Source: Pycnopodia helianthoides (Eukaryota; Echinodermata; Asteroidea; Forcipulatida; Asteriidae). From it: a stretch of 64,000 nucleotides of DNA. The stretch lies in assembly GCA_032158295.1 (NCBI GenBank), contig CM063249.1:6773195-6837194 (forward strand), in the 5' to 3' direction. Within the stretch, counting starts at the first letter, position 1. Each line of letters opens with the position of its first letter. Below, piece after piece: positions 12,101 to 24,000 of the stretch. Made by a program: the position numbers and the translations under genes. The notes under the pieces are model-generated. The model ran no database searches, was not told the DNA's origin, and saw only the letters and a program-made list of their open reading frames with translations.

Positions 12101-13525
12101 GTTACATCCTAATGTATTCTTTTAAAGGTACTGTGCATTACCGCATCTGGTTTGAGCAAGACTGTAAATTTGTTTTGTCTTTTCAGATATTCGACCAGGT
12201 TTGGAGAGACTTCTTGAACGCAAACTTAGCAAGCAAGAGAAGAAAGTCTTCAAAGAGCTAGCGGTGCAAAGAGTAGATGAATTAATCAATAACAAGTGAG
12301 TTTCATTCCTGATTTTCAAGAGACACTTCATTGACAATTTTAGTAAATGAACACAGCCAAATATAGCATGTCCAGGCCGAGCGGTCTTGAGCATCAATAA
12401 TTTTGTTTGAATATGGATGAGACTTCCACAGTCTATTGCCATGAACTTGAACCCTGCTGTAATTCCCTTAGGATTTGACTCGTGTCTCATTTCTTTATTT
12501 GTGTACTCAAGGTCTCCTCCTGCGGTCCCCAAAGCAGTGAAAGACTCACAGCCAAAGCCATTGCCCAAGACAAAGCCAAAGAGGAAGCCAAAGGGCCAAA
12601 CCAACGGCGCACCCTCACCTCACTGCAGCTCACTGACATTAACGGATCTCGGCCCAATGGAATTCAGAGACTGTCCCAAATGCTTCTGTAAGTTGGACCT
12701 AAAAGATTTATCACTCGTATAAAGTTTTGCCGTTTTACCTATGATGTTCTCATGTGGTATGAAATAAAAATTTCTAAAATTCCCAGATTTTTCTTTTTAC
12801 CGGAAATGATATGATATGAAGTGCGTATTGTGTCGTAAAAATAAAAATAAACTTTTGGTAAAATTATTTTCAATTTGAGAATTGATTATCAAAGAACGCT
12901 TGTTTCCCTCCACTTTCCCTTCCCTCTACTTTCAGTGAAGTTCACGGCGAGGCAAATTACAGGCCATGTGCTGGACTGCCAGGGAATCAAATCTGCAAGC
13001 AGCATTACTAGGCCACAAAACAGTTTTACAGATTCGCCACCAAGCCCTATCCCTTTGGCAAACACAGCCCAAAGGAGGGGTGGAGGAAGGGGGCGGGGCA
13101 GGGGCAGACGAGGTGGGAGACAAGCGAGAGAGTCGATGCCAACCGCAGATCCTCCCCCAATGTCTACTCACATTCCGACGGCTGTCATGCCGAGCTATCA
13201 AACCGAGGGGGCTGTTTCAACACGTAAACCAGCCAGGAAGCAACTATCTCTTAACTCGTCACCCCCAAATTCAGAAAAGATACCTGTCGATTCTCTCCAG
13301 ACACTGCCCGGGGGTTACATTACAGCCCCTCAGTCTTCACCGGGAGAGACCGCAGTGGACACTGACGAGGATGAAGACTGTCTGCCATGCCCAGTGTGTA
13401 ATGTCAGGTACCCGCTCCAGATCATCGAGACCCACGCAGATCTCTGTCTGGAAAGGAACGCCATCTTGCAGGAGATGTCGAGGAACAACTGGACGGAGTC
13501 CAGTGACTCCACCTTGCTGTATTGA
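6149..13525 (+). CDS. XNDC1: XRCC1 N-terminal-domain protein with two UBZ4 zinc fingers
   Basis: Ten exons: 6149-6193, 7150-7291, 7983-8135, 8736-8905, 9582-9715, 10049-10556, 11203-11269, 12187-12295, 12512-12687 and 12936-13525. Phases agree throughout and give 697 residues. Residues 1-170 match the XRCC1 N-terminal domain (start MAPVKLREVIMCSSQ; later DRIKIVCSQPFKKDSQFGL). No BRCT domain follows, which separates it from XRCC1. Residues about 170-400 are low-complexity and Ser/Lys-rich. About 400-435 is a predicted helical segment. Residues 497-516 and 653-672 each form C-x2-C-x11-H-x3-C, the RAD18-type UBZ4 ubiquitin-binding finger. An Arg/Gly-rich stretch lies near 547-567. A role in ubiquitin-linked single-strand-break repair is inferred. 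The vertebrate name XNDC1 is my best match for an XRCC1-N protein without BRCTs; whether vertebrate XNDC1 carries UBZ4 fingers I cannot confirm. Confidence 0.85.
6737..7071. mobile_element. TTAA MITE, family C
   Basis: Left end TTAA-AGGTATTGTACACTTTTG, right end AATAGTGTCAGGGCCT-TTAA, imperfect inverted repeats, 335 bp. The inner 'aattatcgcgcg'-type and 'gagctcaattggtcatcga' segments match copies at 50582-51262 and 51436-51779. It sits in intron 1 of the XRCC1-like gene. Confidence 0.8.
7310..7445. repeat. Degenerate short tandem repeat (aggcc/acgggc)
   Basis: Reiterations of gcctacaggc, ggacaggc and gtataggccaggcag with a period near 15-20 bp, in intron 2 of the XRCC1-like gene. The small open frame across it is a by-product. 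Confidence 0.55.
7560..7770 (+). mobile_element. Possible decayed non-LTR retrotransposon 3' coding fragment
   Basis: A frame encodes SSLFTSPELRNHTFQHIR and neighbouring residues. This resembles the Ser-rich, Trp-less remains of the C-terminal tail of jockey/CR1-type reverse transcriptase ORFs. No catalytic motif remains. The assignment is from general resemblance only. Confidence 0.25.
8200..8408. repeat. Dispersed 'gggcccaatttcatag' terminal repeat family
   Basis: Ends in 'ctatgaaattgggcccggg' and contains the 'ggtatttttggctggta' and 'ttctggtaagca' phrases that recur at 49.84-50.02, 60.93-61.23 and about 20.3-20.4 kb. Intron 3 of the XRCC1-like gene. Confidence 0.55.
9850..9965 (+). repeat. 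tRNA-Ser/Leu-like SINE fragment
   Basis: The head 'cacagctgagcggtctt' and 'caggttcaaatcc' are followed by 'tccttgagcaagactc'. This is the same order as longer copies at 49.13, 55.09 and 60.28 kb. Truncated and diverged. Confidence 0.5.
11488..11790 (+). repeat. tRNA-Ser/Leu-like SINE
   Basis: Begins gtcatggctgagcggttaag, with the B-box-like ggttcgagtc followed by 'tgtgtccttgattgggacattaag'. It matches the SINE copies at 49.13, 55.09 and 60.28 kb in order of segments. It lies in intron 7 of the XRCC1-like gene. A short related head recurs at about 12371-12400. Confidence 0.6.
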
Positions 13526-14139
13526 GCGTCAGGCTAATAGCTATTGCCAGAAATAATGACTTTGGCTCTGGCTATGACTGGATCACTGCTCAGCACTTAT
13601 GCCAGATGTGTGCTTTGTAAGGATTTGTCCTGATTTCAGGATTTTCTCAAAACCTCTTGTCTATAAATTTTCAGAAAAGAAGTAAAGTAATTACCAAAGG
13701 GAAAGAGAAATAGCCCATATTGTGTCCAAACCTGTAGCTTTGTCTTTCTGGTGATGCGCAGGGTCTGTAAACCTCCTGGGGGAACCCAGGCCTGCAAGCC
13801 ATTTTTTCAGGAATTTTCAAATACTTCCAATCTCATCCCTGGTATGCACACAAAGCCAACAAAAACAGCCCCAAAACAGACACTTTTCAATTTCAAGCCC
13901 CCTCCTTGAGAAAATGTTTTTAAAAGGCCCGTTGAACAGGCCTTTGATTTGTCAGGATTTGTCAGTGATTTCCCTCACCATCTTTAGATTTTCTAGTTAG
14001 AGGTAAAGTTGTCATCACTCATATGGAGGACAGACATAGCCCTTGTTATGACCAAACCACAAGGCGTGTGAATTGCCCTTTTCTTTTTACAAACTGCAGT
14101 TGCATGCCTTTAGTAACTCGGTGTTTATTTCATTTGGGG

Positions 14140-14235
14140 TTGAACAAAGAAAAATTGACTTTGAACCAACAACCTCCCAATTAAAATGCCGGGGCTCTAC
14201 CAACTGAGCTATCTAGCCGTATGTTGGTGGTCTCC
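14140..14235 (-). repeat. tRNA-headed SINE, minus strand
   Basis: On the minus strand it reads tagatagctcagttggtaga, then 'gggaggttgttggttcaaag', then 'tttctttgttcaacccc'. It shares the tail with the copy at 4190-4310. The head is tRNA-like but not a clean cloverleaf. Confidence 0.65.
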
Positions 14236-14414
14236 CCCTAATTTTAGTTAATATCTTTGTTCGGGATGCGAGTCAGAAGCCATACAACTGTAAACTGCCG
14301 AGTGGCCAGGGATCTCACCCAAGTTTACAATACAACCTGGGAAACGGCAGCCAGGGAATCACCTTAGCGGATGCAGATTTTTTCCTCTTCAAATGTCAAG
14401 TAATAACCCCCTAA

Positions 14415-14515
14415 TAAAGTTGGTAGGGCGCCAGCACGTTTATCTTGAGGTCGATGGTTCAAATTCCTCTAGTCAACTTTTCTTTGTTCGACCCCAAATT
14501 ATTGACAATTTACCC
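14415..14515 (+). repeat. tRNA-headed SINE, plus strand
   Basis: Truncated head 'agttggtagggcgccagcac', B-box-like 'gatggttcaaattcc', tail 'ttttctttgttcgacccc'. Same family as 4190-4310. It points the opposite way to its neighbour about 200 bp upstream. Confidence 0.65.
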
Positions 14516-16710
14516 AGTCAGTTTCCCTTGTGGTTTATTACTTGACAGTGTTTATTTCAATATAAACTGCTAAAAGCATCTTTGTAAGCACAACCTTTCA
14601 GCTTACAGGCTTTATCATATTGGAACCAGATTTTAAAGATTGCACTTTTTCTAAAATCCATGTTTACAATTTTTAAATCTAGATACATATGTACAGGCTT
14701 GTTTACATGCCTTGGGCGTTAGTTTTTTTTTTACTCGGACAGAGGCAAAAATATTTTCTTTTTCGACAATTGGTATGCATGAACCAAATTTGCCTGATGC
14801 AAAACAGGTAAAAACAAACTGGGTTTTTTCATAGTTATTATTTGTTTGGCCATTGATACAATGATACACCATACAGGCAGTCAAAATATGATAACACTGT
14901 ATTTTTGTGTGAAACGGTGAAATTCTCCATTGAAAGCGCCCTCATGCATGTCATGCAGGGTGGAAGAAGGTCAATTACCCCCCCCCCACACCCCACAGTT
15001 ACCCGACCCTAAAAGATTTGGGTGTTAAATTGTTGGAAAGAATTTCCCCTGACCAACTTTTTAAATTTGATTTGTTGGACTAATGCTGTTCACAAGTATG
15101 AAACTTTTATTGCGATACAAATTTTAACAATAACGTTTAGAAACACAACATAAGAAACTTATAATACGTGCCTTGACTTGTCCAAAATGTGGATTTTAAT
15201 ACCTTTTATTTCTTGTAAAAAAAAGTGTTCTAAATATACAGCAATCAAATGTTCTATACACGTAACTCACTCATTCATGCACGGAATTTGAAATTCATAT
15301 CAAATCTACATTATACACACACTGCTCACAAGGACGGAATGCTGATTTTTGTTTCATATTTCTTAATTCATTCAATTCTGACCTGATTTTAGAACCCCTA
15401 TAACTTTTATGTAGATCGGTATAAAACTTTGTATTTTTACAATCAACTATAAAGGTTTATTACTAACAGCTCAAGTCACAAGGGAAAGTTTGTTTGGTTT
15501 GAAAGGTTTATCACTAGGGAATGTGTTGAAGAAAATTGTTACATTACATTTTATAAATTCAGGTAAGTTTTTGAATAGTCATTTCCCACAAAAAGATTGG
15601 TTCAAGAGGGCATACATACTTTAGGTAGCGTCTCAAAAGGTGCTGTGAAGGAAATTTGTAATTGGATCGAAGAAGTATTACTATACTAATGCGAATATGC
15701 ACTTGTGTAGGATTGCTCCTGTACTTTGGCAAAATGATGTGGTCGAGCAGAACCTTTTGGCGGCCAAACGAATTGCGGGTGTGTGCCCATGGGAATGTTC
15801 TTTTTCATGAACGAGCCCAACTTTTGGGATGCAAACCAAAGATAAATTCAAACTTCAAGTGAACCTGAAGCATTCAATGGGAAATTTTTACTTTTTGTTT
15901 AATCTTTAAACTTATTTTGCCTTTGCCTCCACTCTTGGGTGTATACAAGTAAGCTGGAAGTGTTCTTAATTTGATGCTGATCAATTATAATGCTCAACAA
16001 AACTTATGTAAATAAGTTACTTTGAATAAATTATATCCTTTGAATAGTATTTACAGATCATGTACATTTTTTTAAAATAAAAAGTTTGCCTTTTCAACTT
16101 TTTGCTGGCTGCGCTGCAAGTACTAATTAGTTTTGAAGTAGAGAGTTTGCCCGTCCTTATTTAACTCATTATTACTCTCTCTGATTCAACTCATGATATT
16201 CTGTCAGCTTGAAAGTTTCACTTGGAAAACAAACGTATGTGTAACATGGAATTGGTCTAGCCACGAGAATAGCACATAATTCAGTTTTTAACACAAAACA
16301 GATATGTATTAGCCTTTTTGAGATATGGCAAAAGCTGTGACCCCATCTTATTTTATTAGTGATCTTTGACCCTGTTTTCTACTGCCTTTTTATTTGTGGA
16401 TGTTATGGTCTCTAAAGAGCGATAAATAAAATATTGTAACATGTAAAATTTTTGGGCTTTCCTGAGAACATAAAAATGTTGTTAAGGCAGTGTCACTAGT
16501 TTAAAAACAAATTAAAATAAACAAATTTAAGGAAATTTTGGGGGTATTCTTTGGAGGTCTACAGACTGCAAAAAATGTTGCACGTCGGTGAATACTTTTG
16601 GGAACCTGGAGTTCACACATACAAAACACATTACTTTAAGCAGGCATGATATTTGGTCCTTGGGAAAAAGAAGAAAATTTGTAATGAGTACAAGGGCTGA
16701 CCTACATGTA

Positions 16711-16860
16711 CCAGGCCTGGAATATCATCTTTGAGAGGGCAATGCCATTTTCATTTTGCAAAGGGCACTTCCATTGGAAAATCTTTAAGTCTACAAGAAA
16801 CTTTTGACGGGGCACCAGATGCCATAGCGTCTGTGGCCTGCCTGTAATTCCAGGCCTGAT
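16711..16860. repeat. Dispersed ~150-bp 'ccaggcctg' element
   Basis: Bounded by ccaggcctgg and ccaggcctga, with the internal order 'ctttgagagggcaa', 'attttgcaaagggcac', 'ggggcaccag', 'ctgtggcc'. Other copies: 20629-20783, 27595-27763, 54552-54703, 58262-58430. Short inverted ends suggest a MITE-like element; no coding capacity. Confidence 0.7.
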
Positions 16861-17044
16861 GTACACGCGGTGTAGGCTCTAATAGACTTTTCAAGCTTTT
16901 TAATCACAGTTTTCCTGATTTTTCCCACGGCCAAATAAAGAAAAAAGAAATTCAGACTAAAGTACAAAGAATATCATGCCTGTTTAATGTGAGAAGTGAA
17001 CAACATCTACACCTCGATGGGTCCAAACATTCTCATATAGTTGA

Positions 17045-17252
17045 GACGTCATGTCAGTGCAACAAGATCATAACTTGACACTGCAACAAAGTCGTATCTC
17101 GCACAAAAACACGCTACGTGCAACAACATCGTATTTTGGCGTACATTGGCGTTGTGTGTACATCCGGGTTATTTTAAGCAGAGAGATATGACCTTGCGTT
17201 ATACTTTTACGCTATTTTAAGAGATACGACCTTGTTGCACCGACATGTCAAC
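17045..17252. mobile_element. Inverted-repeat element (MITE-like)
   Basis: The left end 'tcatgtcagtgcaacaaga' and the complement of the right end 'gacatgtcggtgcaacaagg' are inverted copies. The phrase 'gtgcaacaa..tcgtat' recurs between them. About 208 bp, non-coding. Confidence 0.55.
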
Positions 17253-17471
17253 TTTCCCAGTTTACTGTACTAACTACAGTGGACACTGTAACACACAGCA
17301 ATCATGAAAACACACTCATCTTAAATAAATTAATCTTCCATACAATCCTACAGCACCATTAAAGCCACCTTAAATAATGTGGCATCTTTAAAAATAAAAT
17401 AAAAAAAATATCCCGATTATTGGAAATGTCCATCTGTTGGTTTAGACCATGCGCAGTTGACGGTGTTAGAC

Positions 17472-17761
17472 CGTGGGCCAATTATTTCACAGAGCTGCTT
17501 ATCAGTAAGCAAATTTGTCTGCTTACTTTTAGCAGAAAATTTACTTAAGAGCAAGCATATTTTACAGGCTAGCGAGAAAGTTAGGCAGCCAGCTTGCATG
17601 TTCACCATGGATTTGCATTGCTACATCAGTCACTTGCTTAAAGTAAGTGCCACGAAGGTAAGCATACCTTTTCCCGTGCTTACGATTAGCAGTGCTATGA
17701 AATGGAAATCTCACAGTAAGCACAAAATCGGCCATTAAGCAGCTCTGTGAAATTGGGCCCA
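17472..17761. repeat. Element with 'cacagagctgctta' inverted ends
   Basis: The left end gggccaattatttcacagag is mirrored by the right end ctctgtgaaattgggccc. The interior carries 'agcagaaaa' and 'tttgcattgctacatcagt' type sequence. Same broad family as the gggcccaatttcatag repeats elsewhere in the window. Confidence 0.6.
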
Positions 17762-18058
17762 TGTAGAATCAGAAGACAGAATTACATGAAAAATGTTACA
17801 GTTAACCAGCACACAGTGCAAGAAGAAGGATTCAAGACAAATAGACTGCATTTCTTGTGTGTACTGAGCAATGCTTCCTTTACACATTAAAAGCAATGTA
17901 CTGGTACCCAGGAATCCAAGGTTCCCCAAAGTGGTCAAATACACACAAGACTTGCACTGTCTGTTCTGTCCATGTTTTGTACACCAACCTGGTGTGCTTT
18001 GGTTGTATGCTATAATCAATCTAGGTACATGTAGTGACTATAGTGAGATTGCAGTAAC

Positions 18059-21000
18059 TTAAATCGTAGTCGATGCTCGTTGCATGAAGTCAATTAGTTC
18101 CCACTCATTGTTACACAGTGTAAAGTCGGCAACCTTTACGGGCAATGATTTGGAATTTTTTATTGCTTTACAAAGTTTATCAAATTCCTTGCTTAACCAC
18201 TTCATGTGGGTAATACAAAATCGTTACAGTGTCTCTGTGTGGTATTTTTATGTTGGCGGAAAAGACATCCGACGTGAAGAAATCAAGTTGCCCATATCCT
18301 AGTGTTCACCATAATAACAATGTATCGGAAGCATTTGTTGCTCTGAGACGTAGATGCACAAGGTCTAAAATGCTTTGTGTCCATATCACCTTCATCACAT
18401 ACTCATTTTCTCGGCTCGTAGTCCGGCTTGTACCCTTTACTTACAGCAAAATCCTTCAAAAGTATATCCTATAGGAAGGAAACATGGATTCAAATTTAAA
18501 GGGCTGTTTTAACATTATTACTTTGACATTCTGAAGTGATGCTTGGCAACCTTTGACAATATGAATACCAGTAGTAGCCCCCTCTTTTGTCAAGCAAATA
18601 ATACAAAAAATATACAGTATACTTAATATTTTTTAAGTGCAGTGCTTGAATTTTACACTGGACCACAGGCTCGAGGCCACTAATTTTAGTGTTGGGCCTG
18701 TAAACTCATGACTGAACAAGTCCGGCGGTCTTGGGTTTTTCATTTGAATAATACTTCACTGTGTAATATCTTGAACAGAATTTTTTTTTGTTACACTGTT
18801 GAGTTTGAGTCTGATAGAATACCTTTCAATTCTGTTGAGTAATGAAGTATGCTTAATACCCAAAAGACAAATGAGATCAATCTTACACCGTGTTATGTCT
18901 TAGTGCTTGTTCAAATAAAAACATTTAAATGCCTGTTAAACTTTGTCGGGAAGCATTTTTTTCTGGTCTTGTAAAAATGCTTTTGGTCCAGTAAACATTT
19001 TGAGCAACAAGCCCTGTGGTCCTGTAGATTTCCCGACCCCACCTCCAAAAAGAATTTGAGCCCTGAAGTATCTCAAACTGAGCAAGAGGCACGGACATCT
19101 GAACAAACTTTGAAATACATCATTGAATACATACATTTGTACATACCTGTTGCTTTAGTTGTGTTTCAAATTTCTTACATACTGTGTTGAGTTGTTGAAG
19201 AGTTAGCTCCTTCTCTGATAATTTCTTAGTCTTCTTCTCAAGCTCTGCTTTCATGTGGCTGCAGTTTTGGCAAGACTAAGATTTAGAAACCAAAACAAAG
19301 ATTAAATTAGGATGAGACTGTTAAAGACTGGCAAAGTTTCTGTCAAAATTGGAAAGGCAAAAAAAAAAAATAAAAATCTGCCGGTGGTCCCTAGATAGAT
19401 ATGCTTTTTGAAAATGATGAAAAGAAATTTTGTTATTGCAATTGTTCTGTATAAGAACTAGTTATTATGAGACAAATATCGGATGCATATGAGTACAATA
19501 TAGCAGAAAATAATTAATTGTAATTTAAAAAGATTTGTTTTCATAGAAAAATATAGTCTTAGTTTGAGTTGTTTTCTTGTTTTCGATATGATTGAGACTT
19601 GCACAGTCTATAGATTGATTGCAATACGCGTCATTGACAGCCATCTTTGATTTAAAATGATAGAAAAGTGCACCCGTGTACACACACGCACAACTCTCAG
19701 CCAATGATAGCTTTTCATGCGTGCACAATTCATCAAAGATGGTGGTCAATGACGCGTATTGCAATCCATCTATTGCTATAAACATTAATTAAAACTGTAT
19801 GATGAAATGATGGCCCGTTTTGAAACCATGGCTTAGGCTTCTGGTCTTGCTTTGGATAAGGTTCCTGTTAGAATCTCTGTACCAAAAAACGCACGTTTTC
19901 AAAACAAGTGAGCCTAGTGAGAAGCCAAAGCCTTGGTTTGGAAAAGGGCCAAAGTCCGGACCCAATAGTTTCCATACCTGTGATTTGGAAGTCATGTTCT
20001 TATATTTGTATCTCAATGCTGAAGCTTCATCAGACACCTTGGTTAACTCTTTACTCAACTCCTCCAGCTGTTGCTGACGTTCCCTGTTAACAGGAATTCA
20101 GAAGAAACAGAAGAAAATCAAAACCAGCTAGTTGAAGAAGACCTTCGTTGTACAAGACAACTTTACGTCCCCTAGCTAATGGAGTATTGTTATTAATTTG
20201 GACCGGAGCTTACACACCATTTTTCATAAAAACTCAATCTATTGAAATATCAGTGGATCATCACAAAAATTGAATTTGACCATGGGTTCCCCTCATCAAA
20301 ATAAAAGCAGGCTACCAGTTACCAATTGTACATGTGACACTGTGTTTGGGTGGTAACCTTATTCTGGTAGCATAATTTGTTTATACTCAACTGCTTTTTG
20401 GGTGCTTAAGCATGTAAAGCAGTTCTATGAAGATGGGCCACTTTGATTAAATGTCAATAATTATTCAACTTAATAGTGGAAACACTTTTGTTCATGGGCA
20501 ACTATTTTTAACTATGCAAAAGTACATACAGCAAAAAGCTGACAAACCAGTTGTTAAAATATCAAAACCAAAACATCAATTTTTAAAGATTTTTTGTGTG
20601 TGACTGCTTTTGCCTTAAATACAGAGTACAGGCCTGGAATTTCTCCAATGAGAGGGCAAGGCCATTAGCATTTTTGTTTTGCAAAGGGCACATCCATTTG
20701 AAAATTGTGGGAAACTTTTGAAAGGGGCACCAAGGCCCAGAGCAGACAAACAGAGGCCATGTCTTTGTGTCGTTCCAGGCCTGAAAGTAATTATTTGAAC
20801 TGAAATTTGCAAGTTCTGTGAACACACCATGAGTTATCCCTCAAGATGTCACCCATTTGTTTCTTCATCTTCTCGATTCTTGCATCACGCTCGCTGATTT
20901 CTTTGTCTTTCGCAACTCGAAGTGAAGACATGTTCTGCTCATGCTGGATAGAGAGAAAATAGAAAGCTAGTTGATGTAGGTTTGCCGTAACACCACATGT

Positions 21001-24000
21001 GTAAAATCTCAATTAAGTGTATGTGAATCTCAGAAATGTTGAACCATTCCTTTAATTTTTTCAAAATGGCTTCTGGCAGGCCATATTTTATTGCCTGGAA
21101 CAACTTTGGAACGCCCTCTATTTTTTGGCAGTCAGCTGGACAGCTGAGGGGGTATATTCAACCAGACATTTTATTGTGTAGAGTGCACATTCACCTACTG
21201 TGCTACACTTTGTTTCCCTGTACAAAAGAGGGACAGAGGGTACTGTGCTACACTTTGTTTCCCTGTACAAAAGAGGGACAGAGGGTACTGTGCTACACTT
21301 TGTTTCCCTGTACAAAAGAGGGACAGAGGGTACTGTGCTACACTTTGTTTCCCTGTACAAAGGGGGACAGAGGGTACTAGAATTCATGCTTAAAATGTCA
21401 TTTTTTCCAGGGTTATTTTTCATCCCTGAGTTCGAACCATTGTCCTTTTGTTGTACAAATGTAGCATACAAAAAATGGACAGGCTGCCACCATTGTTTAT
21501 CAATGTATTCGGCTCAATGAGAGGCAAGTTCCGAGATTCCAGCGTACCATGACAGATTATCGGCTATGGCTTACGTTTTGACATTCACATTGAATGCATA
21601 CTCATGTTTTCTCCAAAGAGAACAACAAATCCCAGTGCTTATTATGAGAACCTTTGCTGTCTTTCCTTTGTCAAGTCAGGGTTTCATAATGCCCGCAGAG
21701 GCACAGAATGTTTTTTTTTAAATAACCCACCGGAAGTGGGTAAATTTTGACAAAATTTCTCAAAGACCTTTGACTCACCATTGATTTGATATCCACAAGC
21801 TGTCGTTCATGCTGTGTCTTCAATTGCTCAGCGTAGACGGTTTTCTCCCTGAGTTCATCTCTTGTTGTGCTCAGTTCCTCCTTCGTCTTACTGTGTGCTT
21901 GCTTTTCTTCTTCATACAAACGCTTATAGTGTTCCTCCTGTGATACCAAACAAATATTACTCTAAAGTCAAGATATTATCACAGAATATCCTCAAGTTTA
22001 ATTTGTGACTTCTGATCAAACTTAAGGGAAAGTGATATGGAATTTATGTTCCCTCAACATCAAGTATCAGCTTATGTCAGGATGCATTGAAAGAGCTACA
22101 TGCTGATAATAAAACAATCTTTTTACTGATTTTTTCTACCAACGAGCCGGACAACATTCCCATGAAAAAAATCAGAGTTTAATCAACATTCTGTAATACA
22201 TGTACTGTACTGATCCATACAACCAAAACATGTTAGAAATATTAAACAGCCATTTAAGGCATCAGCTGCACATCGCATGGTCTTGTAGTTCTGAAAAATA
22301 TTTAGATTGTCCGCCATTTTGTTTTCGCATGGCGACAAAATCTGGATATTTTCGCATGGCGACAAAATCTGGATATTTTCGCATGGCGACAAAATCTGAA
22401 TAGTAGTGATACTTTAATAAGCCATGCGTTAGTTTCAATAGAGCAAAGGTAATAAACTGTTGATTACAAAGACTAAACCGCAAATGAAGCGAAAGCAACT
22501 GCGAGAGCCTGCCTGCCGTGAATGTGATGATTTTGTCCCCGTCTGCTGACCCAAAATAACGGCACAGGCTGGGTCTTGTTCATTCGCTTCATACACTAAC
22601 GATCTTTGACGTTCTGATTTTTGATTGAATTCTGATTTTAAAAAATCATATAGAAAAGAAAGCTTGAACAAGAATGCTTTGCCTATTTGGCTTTAGGTTT
22701 AACAACCCCCAAAGTTAAACATTTTGTCACTAAATTTAGGAAATTATTTACTTCCAATTCAAAACCTGTTTTCCGTTTCAAGAGGCAGAATCCGCAAATT
22801 CCGTCCTTTTACCGAGATCGCACAAAATCGTTGGCTTTTGCTGGAGCAGGGAACATTTTGACTCAGTGTTTTTCTGGGTACACAATAGTTCTGTTGGATT
22901 GACCCCTGCTGGATCAGCCTACATGTTTCTTCCTTTCTTCACTATTTTGCCAACAATCAAACCTACTAGTTAATGATTGATAGTCTGATGACAATAACTC
23001 ACAATTTGAAGTAGCCGTGTCTGCAGGTCAGCAAGCTCATCCTCCTTGAGTCTAAGCTCAGCCTTAAGCTGATCAATCACCTTCTGCAGGGATTGGATGC
23101 GATTACGATGCTGCTTGTCTCGTGTCTTTGGATTGATAAAGACGAGTAGATCTCAATAGGATATATTTATGACTAATGCAATTTTAATTCAAGAGTAAGT
23201 CAAACACAAACAAACAATTTCTTAATCTACTTCTAAATATTTTAGCTTTTTACATATCAAATTCATCTGGCTATATTTATAGCGCATTTGTAATGGTTAA
23301 ACACACCACATGACTTTAATATGACACTTGGGGAAATTCAAGTTGTGACCAAAATACAGTTTGGAAAGTCAGTTTTGACCTCGTGTATGCGTGTTTGACC
23401 TTGTGTATGTGTGCCTTGACCTAAAGTCATTGTTTCAAGAATGTTTATTATGCAATTTCTCAACGTAAGTGGTAAATTAAATGGCTTTACAATATTTAAT
23501 ACAAGTTACTGCTATATCAGGGCCAATTTTCATGGAGTAGTTAAGTAGAAAATACTTATCAGCAAATTTCTTTGCTAAGCAAAAAAATGCAGGGGGGCAC
23601 CAGTTGTAACAATGTAAACCTCATGGAACTTTGGCTGGTTACCAGTTTCTGCTATTAGCAAGATTTGTCTGTGCCCTGGCCCGTTGAGATTACTCACATG
23701 AAGGTCTTTCATCTCCTCTTGTGCCCTGCTGCTGGGATCTGATCTTGAGGTCAGGGGTCGCGATGAGGTCCCTGACCTTGGGGATATCACTTCCTCTTTC
23801 ACTGATACCTTGGATGGGGTGGACAGTGCATCACCATGGATCATAAGACGGTGCTCTTGGAAGAAAGCCTTCAAAAAAAAGAGACAAAAAACTACTTTGA
23901 AGAGTTGAACAAAACAAAACCCTCAAATTTAATTGCACTCTGAAGGTACGATAAGTAGGTTCTTCACAGTACAGTGATAGGGCAGAACAAACCATTACTC

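Larger units (their letters stand above)
13526..18058. other. Intergenic/3'-flank stretch between converging genes
   Basis: No coding exon found. It must hold the 3' UTRs of the XRCC1-like gene (plus) and the coiled-coil gene (minus), whose ends converge here. Possible plus-strand AATAAA signals occur at about 14404 and 16424, and I cannot choose between them. Repeats inside are listed separately: tRNA-headed SINEs near 14.2 and 14.4 kb, an inverted-repeat element at 17.04-17.25 kb, a 'caggcctgg' element at 16.71-16.86 kb and a 'gggcccaattt' element at 17.47-17.76 kb. Confidence 0.6.

Noticed and set aside
12482..12691. Alternative frame through exon 9 (…SSERLTAKAIAQDKAKEE…)
   Set aside because: It is open and looks protein-like, but only the other frame is in phase with exon 8 and makes CPKC join the H and C of exon 10 into a complete UBZ4 finger.
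6149..13525. Orthologue of XRCC1 itself
   Set aside because: The N-terminal domain matches, but no BRCT domain is encoded in the remaining 530 residues; UBZ4 fingers are present instead.
21036..21520. Overlapping ORFs with repeated CYTLFPCTKEGQRVL
   Set aside because: Product of the 45-bp minisatellite in an intron.
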